In this document: piece after piece, positions 1 through 12,485 of the stretch
Layout: every line of letters begins with the position of its first letter
Numbering within the stretch: position 1 is the first letter of the stretch
NCBI GenBank assembly: GCA_009760855.2
Contig: WPIO01000073.1
Span: 1 to 64,000 of the forward strand
From: Cristatella mucedo
Lineage: Eukaryota > Bryozoa > Phylactolaemata > Cristatellidae
Length of the DNA stretch: 64,000 nt
Direction: 5' to 3'
The notes under the pieces: model-generated
The model's input: only the letters and a program-made list of their open reading frames with translations
Told to the model about the DNA's origin: nothing
Database searches by the model: none
Translations under genes and position numbers: made by a program

Positions 1-3000
1 TTCATCAGTTGTGTGCTGAAGGAGGAGATGTGAGAGAATATGAAGAACTAAGTGAGAGAAAAGGGAGAGAGAGAGAGAGAGAAATAAAAGAAAGACAGAG
101 AGAAGGCAAATAGAGAAAAGAGAGAGAGAGAAAGAGACAAGAAGAGGAAACAGAAAGATAGAGAGAGGAGAAGAGGGAGCAGAAAAGGTGGCGAGAAGGT
201 GTGGGCAAACAGAAGAATATGAGAGATGCTTTTAGAACAAAGATAAGAAAGAAAGGAGAAAGAAACAGGCTCAAACAGAAGAAAAATGAAGAAAGAAAGA
301 AAAGAAGATACGAAAAACAAGTCGAGATAAAGGGAGGTTGACAGAAAAGAAAAAAAGAAAAAATAATAATATAGTCAAGAAAATGAAAGAGAGACAGAAA
401 AAGAGAGAGAGAAGGAGTGAAGAAAAAGGATAAAAGTCAGAGAAAACAGAAGAAGAAAAATAGAGAGAGATAGAGAGAAAAAAGAGAAAGAGACAGAAGG
501 AGAGAACCTGAAGAGAGAGAGAGAGAGAAGAAGAGAGAGACAGGAGGACAGAAGATGAAGAGACAGAAGAGAGAAAAGGTAGGACAGATCAGAGGGGGAG
601 AACAAGAAAGGAGGGACTGAAAAGTCGTAGAAAGTCAGTGAAGGGCATCTGGCGAAGCCATGGCAGTGAAAGTGAAAGGTAGAAGAGAAAGGATCAGAAG
701 AAAAATTAGAAAACAAAAACAAACAAGAAAGCACTCGAAAGATAGAAGAAAAGAAGAGATGGAAGGAAATTTGAAAAGAGAGGGAGAAAAGAAGAAAAGA
801 AGACAGAAGAGGAAGCAAAGGAAGAATGAGAAGAAAAAAAGAGAGAGAGGAGGGTGAGATAGGAAGAAGAAACAAGCAAAGCGGATAGAAAATGTGTGTG
901 AGAAAAGAAGACAGAAGAGAGAGAGGAAGAGAATGAACAGAGAAAATGGGAAGAAAGATCAGAAAAAAGAAGAAAAGAGATAAACAAGAAGATCGAAGGA
1001 TATCAGGGAGAGACAGTGAAAAGAGTGACAATCCACGAAGAAGATCAGATCAGATCAGAAAAGAAAGAGAGAGAGATCAGAGACAAAGATAGATAAAGAT
1101 AGAATGAAGAAAGAGGAGAAAAGAAACAAACAAACAAAAGAAGAAAATGAAGAGACTTTGAGACAAAAGAATAATGAAAAGAAAGTGAAGGTAGACAGAA
1201 AAATCAAAATAAATCAATCAACTCAAGAAAAGAAGAAATTTTTTTGCGATAGAGAGAGATCGGAAGATGAGATAGAGAGACAGAAGAAGAAAGCTCAAGG
1301 AGATCAGAAAGAGATTGAGCGAGATAATGAAGAGAGAGAGAGAGAGAAACAGGCAAGAGAGGGAAAATAAGGAGAGAGAGAAAAAAAGGTCAAGACAAGA
1401 AGAGATAGAGAGAGCGATAGAAAACAAGAAGAAAACAGAGAGAGAGAGAGAGAGAGAGATGTGGAGGACAGAAAGAAGAGAGAGAGAGAGAGATGGAGCA
1501 GAGAGGATCAGACAGATGGGGAGAGATAGAAGACAGAGGATGGATAGAAAGGAAACAAAGTGGGGAGGCTAAGATGGAGATAAGAGAGAGAGAAAGGAAG
1601 AGAAGAGAGGAAAGAAAAGGTGGGGGTCTGAGCAGTCATAGGGAGAAAGAGAGAGAATAGAGAAAGATAAGAGAGAAATAAGAGAGAAAAAGAAAAGTGT
1701 GAACGTGGAACAGAACAGAAAGACAACGATGCAGCAGTGAGAGACTAGGAGACAAAGAAAGAGAATGATAGAGGAGAAAAGAAGGCAAACAGGCAAAATA
1801 TGAAGAGACTTTAAGGGATAAAGAAGAATAAACAGAGAAAAAGTGAAGAGATAGACAGAAAAGTGAAGATAAATTGGGCAGGAAAATAGTAGAGACGAAG
1901 ATGGAAACTCAGAAAGTGAAGTGAGTGGAGAAAGAAGGTCAGAGAATCATAAGTTCATAGAAGATAAATTAGAGACAAGAGAGACAGAGAGAAAGACAGA
2001 GAAAATCAAACAGATTAGATAGAGGGTGAGAAAAGAGAGTGAAAGGGGAGAGGAAGATAGATAGAGAGAGACAAAGCAGGTGGGGAGAGAATGTCTGAAG
2101 AGATATAGGAGAGACAAGAAGCAAAAACAAAACAAAGAGAGAAGGAAAAGAGGATAGAAAAGGACAGAGAGAGAGAGAGAGAGAGAGAAAAGAGGACAAG
2201 TGAGACAGATAAGAAAGATAGAAAAGAAAAGATGTCGAGATAGAGGAAAAAGTGAGACAAGAGAGGAGAACAAAAGGAGGAATAAGAAAGAGAGAGAGAG
2301 AAGATAGAAAATGGTCGAGACAAGGGTTGATAGAAAAGAAATGTGGCCTGAGGTCAGAAAATGGAAGAGACAGAAGAGAGAGAAAGTGAGAAAATGTCAA
2401 AAAAGTCAGAGAGAAAACAGAAACTCAGAAGAGACAGAAAAAAGAGAGAGAGAAAAGAGACAAACACCTAGAGAGAGAGAGAGAAAAGAAAAGAGAGACA
2501 GAAAAGAAGAGAAAGCAGGAAGAAGAGATGAAGAGAAAGAAGAACAGGGGAGCGAAGAGAGAAGAAAGCGCAAGAAAAGAACTGACAAGAAAGAGGAGAA
2601 AGAAGGAGAGAAAGAAGAGCGAAGAAGGGAGAAGAGAAAGAAGAAGAGAGAATAAGGAGAAAGAAGAAAGAAAGGAGGAAGAAATTAGAAAGGAAGAGAA
2701 AAAGAAAAGAGAAGAGAAGACAAGAAGAAAAAAAAAAGAGGAAAGAGGAAAAGGGAGAAAGAAAAAAGAGAAAGAGGAAGAAAAAAAGAAGGCAAAGGAG
2801 GAAAGAAAAAAACGAAGAAGAAAAAAAGAACGAAAACGGAGAAGAAAGAAGGAGAGAAGAAAGAAAGAAGAGAGAAAGGAGAAGAGATAAAAGAGAAAGA
2901 AGAGGAAGAAGAAGAAAGGAGAAGGAAAAGAGATGAAAAAGAAGAAAGAAAGAAAAAGAAGAGAAGTGGAGAAGGAAAAGAAATAAGAAAGAAAAAGGAG

Positions 3001-6000
3001 AGAAGAAAGAAAGAGGGGAGAGGAGAAAAAGGGAAGAAAAGGGAAGAAAGAAAAGGGAAAAAGAAAGAGAAAAAGAAGAAAAGGAAAAGAGGAAAGAAAA
3101 GAAAAAGGAAGGAGGGAGAGAGAAGAAAATAAGAGAAGAAGGAAGAAAGAAAAAGAGAAAGAGAAAAGAAAAGAAAGAGAAAAAAAAAAAGAAAGAAAAG
3201 AAAGGAAAGAGAAGAAAGAGAAGGAGACGAAAGGGAGAGAGAGAGGAAAAAGCAAGGAGAGAGAAGAGAAAAAGAGAGAGAAAGGGAAAATGAGAAAGGG
3301 AAAGAAAGGAAAAAAGAGAAGGGTAGAGGAAGAAAAAAAAGAGAAAGAGACAAAGAAAGAAAACGAAAGAATAGAAGGGAAAGAGGAAAGAAGATAAAGA
3401 AAGAGGAGAGAAAAAGAAAAAAAGAAGAGAGAAAAAAGAAGAAGAGGAGAAGAAGAAAAAAAAGAGAGAAAGGAAAGAGAAAAGAGGAAAGAAAAAAGAA
3501 AAGGGAGGGGGAAGGAAGAAAAAGAAGAGAGAAAAAAAGGAAAGAGAAGGAGAAAAGAAAGAAGAAAGGAAAAGAGAAAGAAGAAAGAGAGAAAGAAGAA
3601 GGGGGAAGAAAGAAAAGAGGGGAAAAAGAGAAAGAAAAGAAAAAGAAAGAAAAGGAAAAGAAGAAGAAAAAGAGGAAGAGAAGAGAGAGAAAGAACGAGA
3701 AAGGAAAGAAGAAGAAAGAGAGGAAGAAAGGAAAAGAGAAAAAGAGAAAAAGAAAAAAAGAGGGAGCAAGAAGGGAAAAGGGAAAGAAAGGAAGATGGAA
3801 AAAAAGGAAAAGAAGAAGAGAGAAGGGAAGAAAAAGAAGAAGAAGAAGAGGAGAAAGAAAGAAGAAAAAAAAGAAAAGAAAGAGGAAAAAAGAGAAGAAA
3901 AAAGAAAAGAAAGAAAAGAAAAAAAAGAGAGAGAAAAAGGAAGAGAAGAGAAAGAAGAGAGAAAAAACAGAAGAGAAAAAAGAAGAAAAAGAAAAGAAGG
4001 AAAGAAAAAGAGAAGAAGAGAAAGAAGAGAAAAAAGAAAGAAAGAAAGAAGAGAAAGAAGAGAGAAAGAGAAAAGAAGAAAGAAAGAGAGAGAAGAGAGA
4101 AAAAGAAAAAAAGAAAGAAAAAAAAAGAAGAAGAGAAAAAGGGAAAAAGAAGAAAGAAAGAAGAAGAAAAAAGAAGAAAGAAAGAAAAGAAAAAAAAGAA
4201 GAAAAAAAAAAGAAGAAAGGAAAAAGAGGAAAGAGGAGAAAAAAAAGAAAAAGGAAGAGAAAAGAAGAAAGAAAGAAGGAAAAAGAGGAGAAGAGAAGAA
4301 AAAAGAAAAAAAAGAAAGAGAGAAAAAGAGAAAAAAGAAAAAGAAAAGAGAAGAAGAAAGAAAAAAGAAAGAGAGAAGAAAGAGAGAAGAAAAGAAGAGA
4401 GAAGAAGGAAGAAAGAAAAAAAAGAAGAAAAGAGAGAGAAAGAAGAAGAAAGAGAAGAGAAGAAGAAAAAAAAAAAAAAGAGAGAAGGAGAAAAAAAAAA
4501 GAAAGAAAAGAAAAAGAAAGGAAAGAAGGAAGAGAGAAAGAAAAGAGAGAGAAGAAGAAAAAAAGAAGAAGAAGAGAGGAGAAAAAGAGGAGAAAAAAAA
4601 GAAAGAAGAAAAGAGAAGAAAAAGAAAAAGAGAAGAGAAAAAGAAGAGAGAAAGGAGGAGAGAGAGAAAGAAAGAAAAGGAGAAAGAAGAGAGAGAAGAA
4701 AGAAAAGAGAGAGGAGAAAGAAGAAAAAAAGAGAAGAGAAGAAAGAGAGAAAAAAAAGAAGAGAGAAAGGAGGAGAAGAAAAGGAGAGAGGGAGGGGAGA
4801 AAAGAGAAAAAGAAAGAAAGAGAAGAAAAAAAAAGAAAGAAGAGAGAGAAGAAAAAAAAAAAGAAAGAAAGAAGAAGAAGGAGAAGAGAGAAAGAAAAAG
4901 AAAAAGAAAAGAGAAGAAGAGAAAGAAAAGAGAGAGAAAGAAAGGGAAAGAGAGAGAGAGAGAAGAGAGAGAAAAAAGAAAAGAAAAGAGGAAAAGAGAG
5001 AAAAGAGAAGAGAAGAAAAAAAAAAAAAAAAAAGAAGAAAAGAAAAAAAGAGAAGAGAGAGAAAAAAAAAAAAGAAAAAAGAAAGAGAAAGGGAAAAAGA
5101 AGAAAGAAGAAAAAAAGAAGAGAGAAGAAAGAAGAGGAAGAAGAAAAGAAAAAAAAGAAGAAAGAAGAGAAAAAAGAAAGAAGGAAAGAAGAGAAGAGAG
5201 AAGAAAAAGAGAAAAAAAAAAAAGGGAGAAAAGAGAAAAAAAGAAAAAAAAAAAGAAAAGAAAAAAGGAAGGAAAGAAAAAAAGAGAAAAGAGAAAAGAA
5301 AAAGAAAGAAGAGAGAAGAGAGGAAAAAAGGAGAAGAGGAGAGAGAGAGAGAAAAGAGAAGAAAAAAGAGAGAAGAAGAAGAAGGGAAAGAAGGAGAGAA
5401 AAGGGAGGAAAGAGAGAGAAAAGAAAAAAAGAAAGAAAAGAAAGAAAAAAAGAAGAAGAGAAGGAAGAAAAAAAAGAAAAAAGAAAAAAAAAGAGAGAAG
5501 AAAAAAAAAAGAAAGGAAGAGAAAGAAAAAAAAAAGAAAAAAAAGAGAAGAAGAAAAAAGAAGAGAAGAAAGAAAGAGAAAGGAAGAAAAGAAGAGAGAA
5601 AAAGAGAAGAGAAAAAAAGAGAAGAGAAAAAAGGAAGAGAAAGAAGAGAAGAGGAAAGAAAAAAAAAAAAGAAAAAAAGGAAAAAGGAGAAAGGAAAAAG
5701 AAGAAAAGAAGGAAGAAGAAAAAAAAAGAAGAAAAGAAAAAGAAAGAAAAGAAAAAAGGAAGAAAAAGAAAAAAAGAGAGAGAAAGAAAAAAAAAACAAG
5801 AAAGAAGAAAAGAAGAAGAAGAAAAGAAAGAAGGAAGAAGAAAAGAGAGAAGAAGAGAAAAAAGAGAAAAAGGAGAGAAAGAAAAGAAGAAAAGAGAAAA
5901 AAGAGAGAGAAGAAAGGAGAAAAGAAGAAGAAAAAGAGAAAAGAAGAGAAAAAGAGAGAAAAGAAGAAGAGAGAGAAGAGAGAAGAAAAAAAGAGAAGAG

Positions 6001-6516
6001 GAAGAAGAAGAGAGAAGAGAAAAAAGAAAGAAAGAGAAAAGAAGAGAAAGAAGAGAAAAAAAGAGAGAGAGAAAGAAGAAGAAGAAAGAGAAGAAGAGAA
6101 AAAGAAGAAGAAAAAGGAGAGAAAGAAAGAAAGAAAGAAAGAAAGGAAGGAAGAGAAAGAAAGAGAAGAGAGAGAGAAAGAAAGAGAAAGAGAGAGAAAG
6201 AGGGAGAAAGAAAAAGAAAAAAAAAAAAAAAGAGAGAAGGAAGAAGAAGAGAGAGAAAGAAAAGAGAGAAAAGAAAAAAAAAGAGAAGAAAAGAAGAAAA
6301 AGAAGAGAAAAAGAAAAGAAGGAAAGAAAGAGAAGAAAAAAAGAAGAGGAGAGAAAAGAGAAGAAGAAGAAAAGAAAAGAGAGAAAAAAAGAAAGAGAAA
6401 AGAAAGAGAAGAAAGAGAAAAGAGAGAAGAAGAAAAGAAAAAGAGAAAGAAGAAAGAAAGAAAGAGAAAAAAAGAAAAAGAAAGAGAGAGAAAGAAAAAG
6501 AGAGAAGAAAAAAGAA

Positions 6517-6569
<53 letters not shown>

Positions 6570-6843
6570 AAAGAGAGAGAGAAAAAAAGAGAGAGAAAAA
6601 AAGAAAGAAAGAAAGAAAAGAAGGAAAGAAAGAGAAGAAGAAAAGAGAAGAGAAAAAAAAGAAGAAGAAAAGAAAAGAGAGAGAAAGAAAAAAGAGAGGA
6701 AGAGAGGAGAAAAAGAAGAGAAAGGAAGAAAGAGAGGGAAGAAGAGAGAAAGAAAGAGAAGAAAAGAAGAAGAAAAAGAAGAAAAAAGAAAGAAGAGAAA
6801 AGAAAAGAGAGAAAAGAAGAGAAAAGAAGAGAGAGAGAAAAAA

Positions 6844-6930
<87 letters not shown>

Positions 6931-6948
6931 AGAAAGAGAGAGAAGAAA

Positions 6949-6989
<41 letters not shown>

Positions 6990-7390
6990 AGAGAGGAGAG
7001 AGAAAGAGAGAGAGAGAGAGGAAGAGAGAGAGAAGAAGAGAAGAAAGAAAGAGAAAGGAAGAAAAGAAAAGAGAGAAAGAAGGAGAAGAAAGAGAAGAGA
7101 AGAGAGAGGAAAAGAAAGAGAAGAGAAGAAGAGAGAGAGAGAGAGGAGAAGAGAAGAGAGAAGAGAGAAGGAGAGAAGAAGAGAAGAGAAAAGAAGGAAG
7201 AAGAGAGAGAAGAGAGAGAGAAGAGAGAAAGAAGAAGAGAGAGAAGGAAGAGAAAAGAGAGAGAGAGAAGAGAAGAGAGAAGAGAGAGAAGAAAGGAAGA
7301 AAGAAAGAGAGAGAAGAGAGAAGAGAGAAGAAGAGAGAGGAGAAGAAGAGAGAGAAAGAGAAAAGAGAGAGAGAAGAGAGAGAGAAGAAA

Positions 7391-7425
<35 letters not shown>

Positions 7426-7630
7426 AAAGAGAGAAAAGAGAGGGGAGAGAAAAAGGAGAAGGGAGAGAGAGAGAGGAGAGAGAGAGAAAGAGAGAGGAAG
7501 AAGAGAAGAGAGGGAAGGGAGAAAAGAGAGAAGAGAGAGAGAAGAAGAAGAAAGAAGAAGAAGAAGAGAGAGGGAGAGAGGAGAGAGAGGAAGAGCAGAG
7601 AGAGGGAGAGACAGAAAGAGAGAGAAAGAG

Positions 7631-7667
<37 letters not shown>

Positions 7668-7750
7668 AAAAGAGAAGAGAGAAAGGAAGAGAGAAGAGAG
7701 ACTGAAGAGAAGAAAAAAAAGAAGAAAAAGAGAGAGAGAGGAAGAGAGAG

Positions 7751-7799
<49 letters not shown>

Positions 7800-7835
7800 G
7801 AGAGAGAGAGAGAGAGAAGAGAGGGAAAAGAGAGA
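1..7835 (+). repeat. Giant purine-rich (GA/GAA/GGA) simple-sequence tract
   Basis: The + strand is almost only A and G. From 1 to about 2,600 the tract is interrupted by GATA, GACA and single pyrimidines. From 2,600 to 3,968 pyrimidines become rare. Positions 3,969-5,796 (1,828 bases) and 5,798-7,595 (1,798 bases) contain none at all, separated by one C. The end nearest 7,835 grades into perfect (GA)n. Very long open frames on both strands here are a composition effect: purine-only sequence cannot form TAA, TAG or TGA except through rare T, and the complement reads as Phe/Leu/Ser. No gene is supported. The tract could form triplex (H-DNA) structures, which is known for mirror-repeat polypurine DNA. 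Confidence 0.97.
6852..6926 (+). repeat. Perfect (AG)n microsatellite
   Basis: An uninterrupted run of about 37 AG units inside the purine tract, flanked by an A-run on the left and AAAAG on the right. It is the longest pure dinucleotide run in the first 7 kb. Confidence 0.95.
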
Positions 7836-8062
7836 GATCTTCTATTCAAGCCCTTTCCGGCCTCCACACTTCTGCCGGTTCTGGTAAACATCAGAATGGA
7901 TCTAGCGTCAACCCGCTGGTTTACCCTGTTCGTATTATCCACCCACAAAGTGGGGGAGCCGTTCTACTACTAGTTTCGCACCGGACGCTCTGGTGTATCA
8001 TGAGCCCCTGTTTACGAGCGCCAAGAATCTGTCCCGCCCAGTCGATAGTCAGCCGCTAGATG
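7836..8062 (+). repeat. Block A, copy 1 (divergent)
   Basis: Non-repetitive-looking sequence that recurs at about 9,901, 17,086 and 21,791. Shared landmarks are CCTTTCCGGCC, a motif like AAATGGATCTAGC, and CTAGTTTCGCA followed by CGCTCTGG. This is the most divergent copy. It starts a unit made of block A, a GA tract and block B. No coding potential was recognised. Confidence 0.75.
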
Positions 8063-9412
8063 AGAGAGAGCCGAACGGGAAGAAAAGCAGCTTAGAGCAA
8101 GCACCGGAGTAGAAGAAGGGGATGAGAGAAAGAGAGCAGCGTAGAAGAAAGATGAAAGACAGAGAGAGAAGGAGCCCCCAGTCAGAGAAGAGGACACCCA
8201 GAGAGAGAGAAGATAGCGGCAAGTGAAATGAAGAGCATAGGCAGAGAGGAGATAGAAGAGGAGAATGAATTTGCGATGGAGAGGAGATAGAAAAGGTAGT
8301 CAGAAAGGGGGAGCATCCGAAAACAGAGCGCCAGAAGGATAGAAAGCAAGAAGCAGAAGAGAGAGAGAGAGGAAGCAGAGAGACGGAGACGGCTGATAAA
8401 TAGAAAGGAGGGGGGGAAAATAGAGGCAACACGAGTAGGAGATAATTAGACAAAGCAGATAAAAAGAGGAGATTAGGGGACAGAAGAGGGAGGAAAGAAA
8501 AGGGCTAGGGATAGACGATACGAGAGAGCCGCGGGTGAAGGAAGAATAGATAGACAGCAGAGAGATGAATAGAGATAATGAGGGAAGGGAGAGAGAGAGA
8601 GAGAATGAGAGAGGAAGAAGGAAGAGAAGAATAGAGACTGAAAGAAAGAGAGGGAGAGATACAGAATTTACATAAGAGAGCGGATAGAGCGAGAAAGTTG
8701 AAGAGAGAGAATGAGAGAGAGAGACTACGATACGACCGTGAGAGAGCGAGATAGGGGAGCAGCATCGGAGGAGGCAGAGAGGAGGAGAGGAGTAGGAGAA
8801 AGAGAGATAGAAAGAGAGAGACAGGGAGGGAGGGATAGGGCCATGGATGGAGAGGGAGCGGGAGGAACGGGGATGGGATCATGATCGTGTAGAGATAGCT
8901 ATGCAAGAGAGATGGTGAGGTTATAATAAAGAATGATGTCCGAGATGATGGAGGAATGAAGATACAAGAATACAAGGGATTGAACTAAAAAAGCAAAAGA
9001 TAGAGCAGAGAGCAAGCCCGATAGACAGATCAATGAGAGAGACAGATAGAGCCGAAACCCGAGGCAGCAGAGCCATATCTAGCTCGCATAGAGAGAGAGA
9101 GACAAGAAAGAGACTAGCGAAGAGGTAGATCGATAGAAATTTAGACAAAAGAGAGTGAGAGGACAGATAGAGATACAGACAAGAGGACAGTCGAAATGGG
9201 ACTAGAGAAGGAGATAGGATCGGAAGAGCAGAGAACAAAAGATGAAGAAGTGATGTCTCTGAAAGCTGGGAGAGAAGAGAAAGAATTATGAGCGACAGGG
9301 GGTGGGATAGAGAAAAGAAAGATGGAGACGAGATAGAGAGCGATGAGAGCTAGAATAGAGAGACGAGGAGAGAGAGAGAGAGAGAGAGAGTGAGAGAGAG
9401 AGAGAAAGAAAG
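8063..9412 (+). repeat. Degenerate GA-rich spacer of unit 1
   Basis: Purine-rich sequence with many substitutions (GATAGA, GACAGA, GAGCGA). It ends in a cleaner (GA)n stretch at about 9,367-9,412 next to block B. Reading frames on the minus strand here are rich in Ser and Leu and are composition artefacts. Confidence 0.85.
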
Positions 9413-9900
9413 AGAGACCCCAGTCTCGCCGAGCAAATCCGGTTTTCCATACTTTGTGGTGAAAGTGCGTCGCAGAAGCAGAAGTCGATGGAAGAATTTG
9501 GACAGACGGAGACTGCAAGGGGTAGCCGATTTTCTCGAAACACACATTTGTGATGGATACGCTGAACGAGCGCATTCATTGCCACTCCAGCAGTCCATAT
9601 GGAAGGGGCAAGTGAAGGCGGTGGATAGTTGAAGAGCCGGGCCAGTGGCAAGATTGCTGGGGTTTCAGGGAAGGGTCATCGGACAACTGCAGAAGTTGAC
9701 CCCCAGGGTGCGACTGTTCCGACTTCGACGGCTGTTTTGGAATAGCATGGTACCTAGAAAAAATTGCGAAACGGTCGTGAACTGATGACGGGAAGAGGAA
9801 GCTTGCCATTCTTGCCGAAAATGAGTCCTGGGTTGCCGTCTCATTGCTGGACGGTCGAGCTTAAAGATCCGTCGAGAAGAACCATTGACAAGATGCGTAC
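9413..9900 (+). repeat. Block B, copy 1
   Basis: Begins with the landmark CCAGTCTCGCCGAGCAAATC and continues through a sequence found again at about 10,785, 18,375 and 23,160. Shared pieces are TTTGGACAGACGGA, TGTGATGGATACGC and GAGCCGGGCCAGTGG. It lies directly 3' of a GA tract in all four copies. No protein function was recognised. Confidence 0.85.
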
Positions 9901-10210
9901 ATAGGTTGCTGGTGGCGTTATTGAAGCGCTGCGCTATTGTTCGGGTCATTGAACGTGTCCCTTATAAATCCTTTTATAAGAACTTAATCCCTTTCCGGCC
10001 ACTACTCGGCCTTGCTTGTAAACATCAAATGGATCTAGCCTCGACCAGCTGTTTCAGCCGGTCCTGATTGTCCACAACAGCCGGTCTAACTAGTTTCTCA
10101 GCGATCGCTCTGGGTTAGCATGCCCAGTTTTCGAGCGTCAATGCTATCCTCCGAGTCGATTTATCGGCAAGTCGGCAGCCGAGCGGACACAGCGGAGCTT
10201 AGCGATGCAA
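9901..10210 (+). repeat. Block A, copy 2
   Basis: Starts near GGTGGCGTTATTGAAGCGCT and runs through CCGGCCACTACTCGGCC to ATGCAACCAAGAG just before the next GA tract. It corresponds to the block at 17,086 and 21,791. It follows block B copy 1 with no C, D or E between, so the first unit is shorter than the later ones. Confidence 0.85.
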
Positions 10211-10374
10211 CCAAGAGTCGAAGAGAAAGAGAGAGATAGGAAAGGAGAGAAAGAGAGATAGAGAGAGAAGGTACAGAGAGACAGAGAGTAGAGACAAAAT
10301 ACTGCTACGACAGACGAGGACAAAAAGAAGGTGAGAATGAGACGGGCGCGAGGAGAAAGACAGGAGAATGAGAG

Positions 10375-10427
<53 letters not shown>

Positions 10428-10429
10428 CC

Positions 10430-10496
<67 letters not shown>

Positions 10497-10784
10497 CCAA
10501 AGAGATAGAGATAGGAGAGAGATAGAGAGCGATAGAGAGAGAGACAGATTAAGAGACAGAGAGCAAGTTCCCATGGCGTTCTGAATTCGAAAGTGAAAGC
10601 AACTGCAGTGAGAGAGATAGAGAGAGAAAAAAAGAGTGAGAGAACGAGAGAAATACAGAAAGAGAGCGAGAGCGCGAGCGAGCGAGTGAGAGACACGGAG
10701 GGAGAGAAAAAGAAAGACTGAGAGATAAATAACGAGGGAGAGACACAGAGACAGAGAGACAGAGGGATTAGACGATAGAAAGTT
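10211..10784 (+). repeat. GA-rich microsatellite of unit 2
   Basis: Contains two long (GA)n runs at about 10,377-10,425 and 10,442-10,493, with degenerate purine-rich sequence on both sides. The short motif GCGTTCTGAATTCGAAAGTG at about 10,574 also occurs next to block B copies, so a small piece of block B may be duplicated inside the tract. Confidence 0.9.
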
Positions 10785-11394
10785 CCAAAAGCGTCCTGAA
10801 TTCAAAAGTGAAACCAACTGCAGAGGCATGATGCAGCTCTCTTTTCGTGCATTCGCGCTGTCGCTACCGATCTACGCCTGACCAGCTTGCTACCCCAGGT
10901 CGAGCTGAGCAAAACCAGTTTTCCGTACTTTGTGGTGAATGCGTGTTGCATAAGCGGTAGGCGATGGTGGAGTGTGGACAGACCGAGACTGCAAGGGGAC
11001 AGCCAATTTCGTTACAACAGACGTTTGTGATGGATACGCCAAATGAGCGTATTCATCGCCACTCCAGCATCCGATGCGGCAGGGCCAAGTGAAGGCGGTG
11101 GATAGTTGAAGAGCCGGGCCAGTGGTAAGATGGCCAGGGTCGCAGGTCGGGGTCATCGGTCGCGTGCAAAAGTTGACCCCCAGTCTCCGACTGCAACGAT
11201 TTCGACTGCTGTATTGGAATAGTATGGTACCTAGAAGAACTAGCGAAACGGTCGTGACCTGATGACGGGAAGCGGACGCTTGCCACAATTGCCGAAAATG
11301 GGTCCTGGGTTGGACGATCGAGCTTGAAGATATTTTGGATGTTAATTTATCGCGATAACGCCGCTCTACGTTCATCAACTTGTCAATGGAACGC
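10785..11394 (+). repeat. Block B, copy 2
   Basis: Starts with CGTCCTGAATTCAAAAGTG and contains GAGCAAAACCAGTTTTCCG, the GGACAGACCGAGACTGCAAG landmark and AGAGCCGGGCCAGTGG, as in the other block B copies. It ends near GGGTCCTGGGTTGGACG. Fragments of minus-strand reading frames within it are also seen in the other copies but resemble no known protein. Confidence 0.85.
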
Positions 11395-11940
11395 TCAGGG
11401 TATTTTAACGAATTCGAGCATGACTTAGCTTGAGGCCGGAAGTACCTTCTGTTGGAGAGCCTATCTCTAACTCACTCGATTGCGCCACTCGTGCTGTTCC
11501 CGACCTGTTACTAGCTCTATCTTCACAGGATCATAACACGAGCGAAAAGAGGGCGGGAACAGATATCGTACGATCTCTTTCGAGGTATTCGCGGAGAGCG
11601 TCCGCTACGGCGAGAGTCCGGTAACCGTCGGCGCCGCGCCGGTGCGGTGCACCCTGGAACGGCACGTAACGGTGCGTGAGGGTGCGAGTGCACGCACTGA
11701 ACATGGCCGCTGCGGCTGCGGCTGCGCCGTCGAACGAGCGAGCGTAGCAGGCGCGCTACGCCTATGGACTTGGTGTCGCTTTTTTCGGCGGCGGTGGGCT
11801 GTGCAAGCGAGTGGCCGTCGCCGCCTTGCTTGCTTGGAGAGCGGCAGCTTCTGCTATTGGCTGCCGTCGAGCGGACGCTGCTCGAGCTGCTTCCGTCTTC
11901 CTAACTTCGGCTCGCTGGACTCGCTGTAGCACCTTTGATG
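11395..11940 (+). repeat. Block C, copy 1 (GC-rich)
   Basis: Starts with AACGAATTCGAGCATGAC and CCTATCTCTAACTC, landmarks that recur at about 19,150 and 24,075. The second half is rich in CpG, with an Ala/Arg-coding flavour in every frame. It also resembles 26,150-26,275, sharing a motif like CTTCGGCTCGCTGGACTCGC. It ends where a LINE/SINE tail begins. Confidence 0.8.
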
Positions 11941-11944
11941 CTTA

Positions 11945-12045
11945 ACAATAATAATAAATAATAATAGCTTTATATTTGTAGAGCGCCAACAGAGAACTTA
12001 ATCTATCTCTAGGAACGAAGACTTTACATCTGCTGTAAAGAAAGT
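11945..12045 (-). mobile_element. LINE/SINE 3' tail, minus strand
   Basis: Reads AATAATAATAAATAATAATA then GAGCGCCAACAGAGAACTTA. This is the reverse complement of the tail shared by the main LINE family and the SINEs in this window (AAGCGCCTAGAAAGAGATT, then GGGCGCT, then ATT repeats). Only the 3' end is present. Confidence 0.75.
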
Positions 12046-12485
12046 ATGCACAGTGGAACTGCTGCACCAGTGTCAGCCTCTTCGTGGTCTCAGGTTCTGT
12101 ATGGACAATAAATTAGCTGTTCCATTCCTCCGCTTAAAGAGCGTTGGCGACAAAAGCTTCAGCTCTGCAGGTCCTAGACTGTGGAACTCACTCCAATAAT
12201 GCTTACGCAACGACAACTACTCTCTTGCGGCTGACTATGACTCCTCCTTTTCAGCGGTCCTGAGCTGTTTCTTCCATGCTACTCACTACCTCAACTGCTC
12301 TCATGACTCTCTATGCTTGCCACTTTCTCTTTGCTGCGTGAGATGAAGTCTGTTAGCTACTGAATGCGTACCGAAAGCCGCTTAGGCTGTGAGTGGGCTA
12401 TACAAAAGTCTCCTGCGTAGCACTCACACAGTCTTTATGGCTTTGTGGAGTTAGAGACGGAGATACATTGCATTACATTACATGA
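12046..12485 (+). mobile_element. LINE family B, 3' end fragment
   Basis: Encodes degenerate C-terminal LINE protein pieces such as VPFLRLKSVGDKSF and RLWNSL, followed by a 3' untranslated part ending GGAGTTAGAGACGGAGATAC and then TACAT repeats. The same sequence occurs at 26,812 (minus) and 46,790 (+). The C-terminal motif type (RLKTVGDR...RLWNSLP) is typical of CR1/L2-like non-LTR retrotransposons. Broken by stops. Confidence 0.8.

Noticed and set aside
2425-7948. Very long open frames of 1,124, 1,826 and 1,334 codons in the purine tract
   Set aside because: Low-complexity Lys/Arg/Glu or Phe/Leu/Ser sequence caused by the purine-only strand, with no domain, start context or codon signal.
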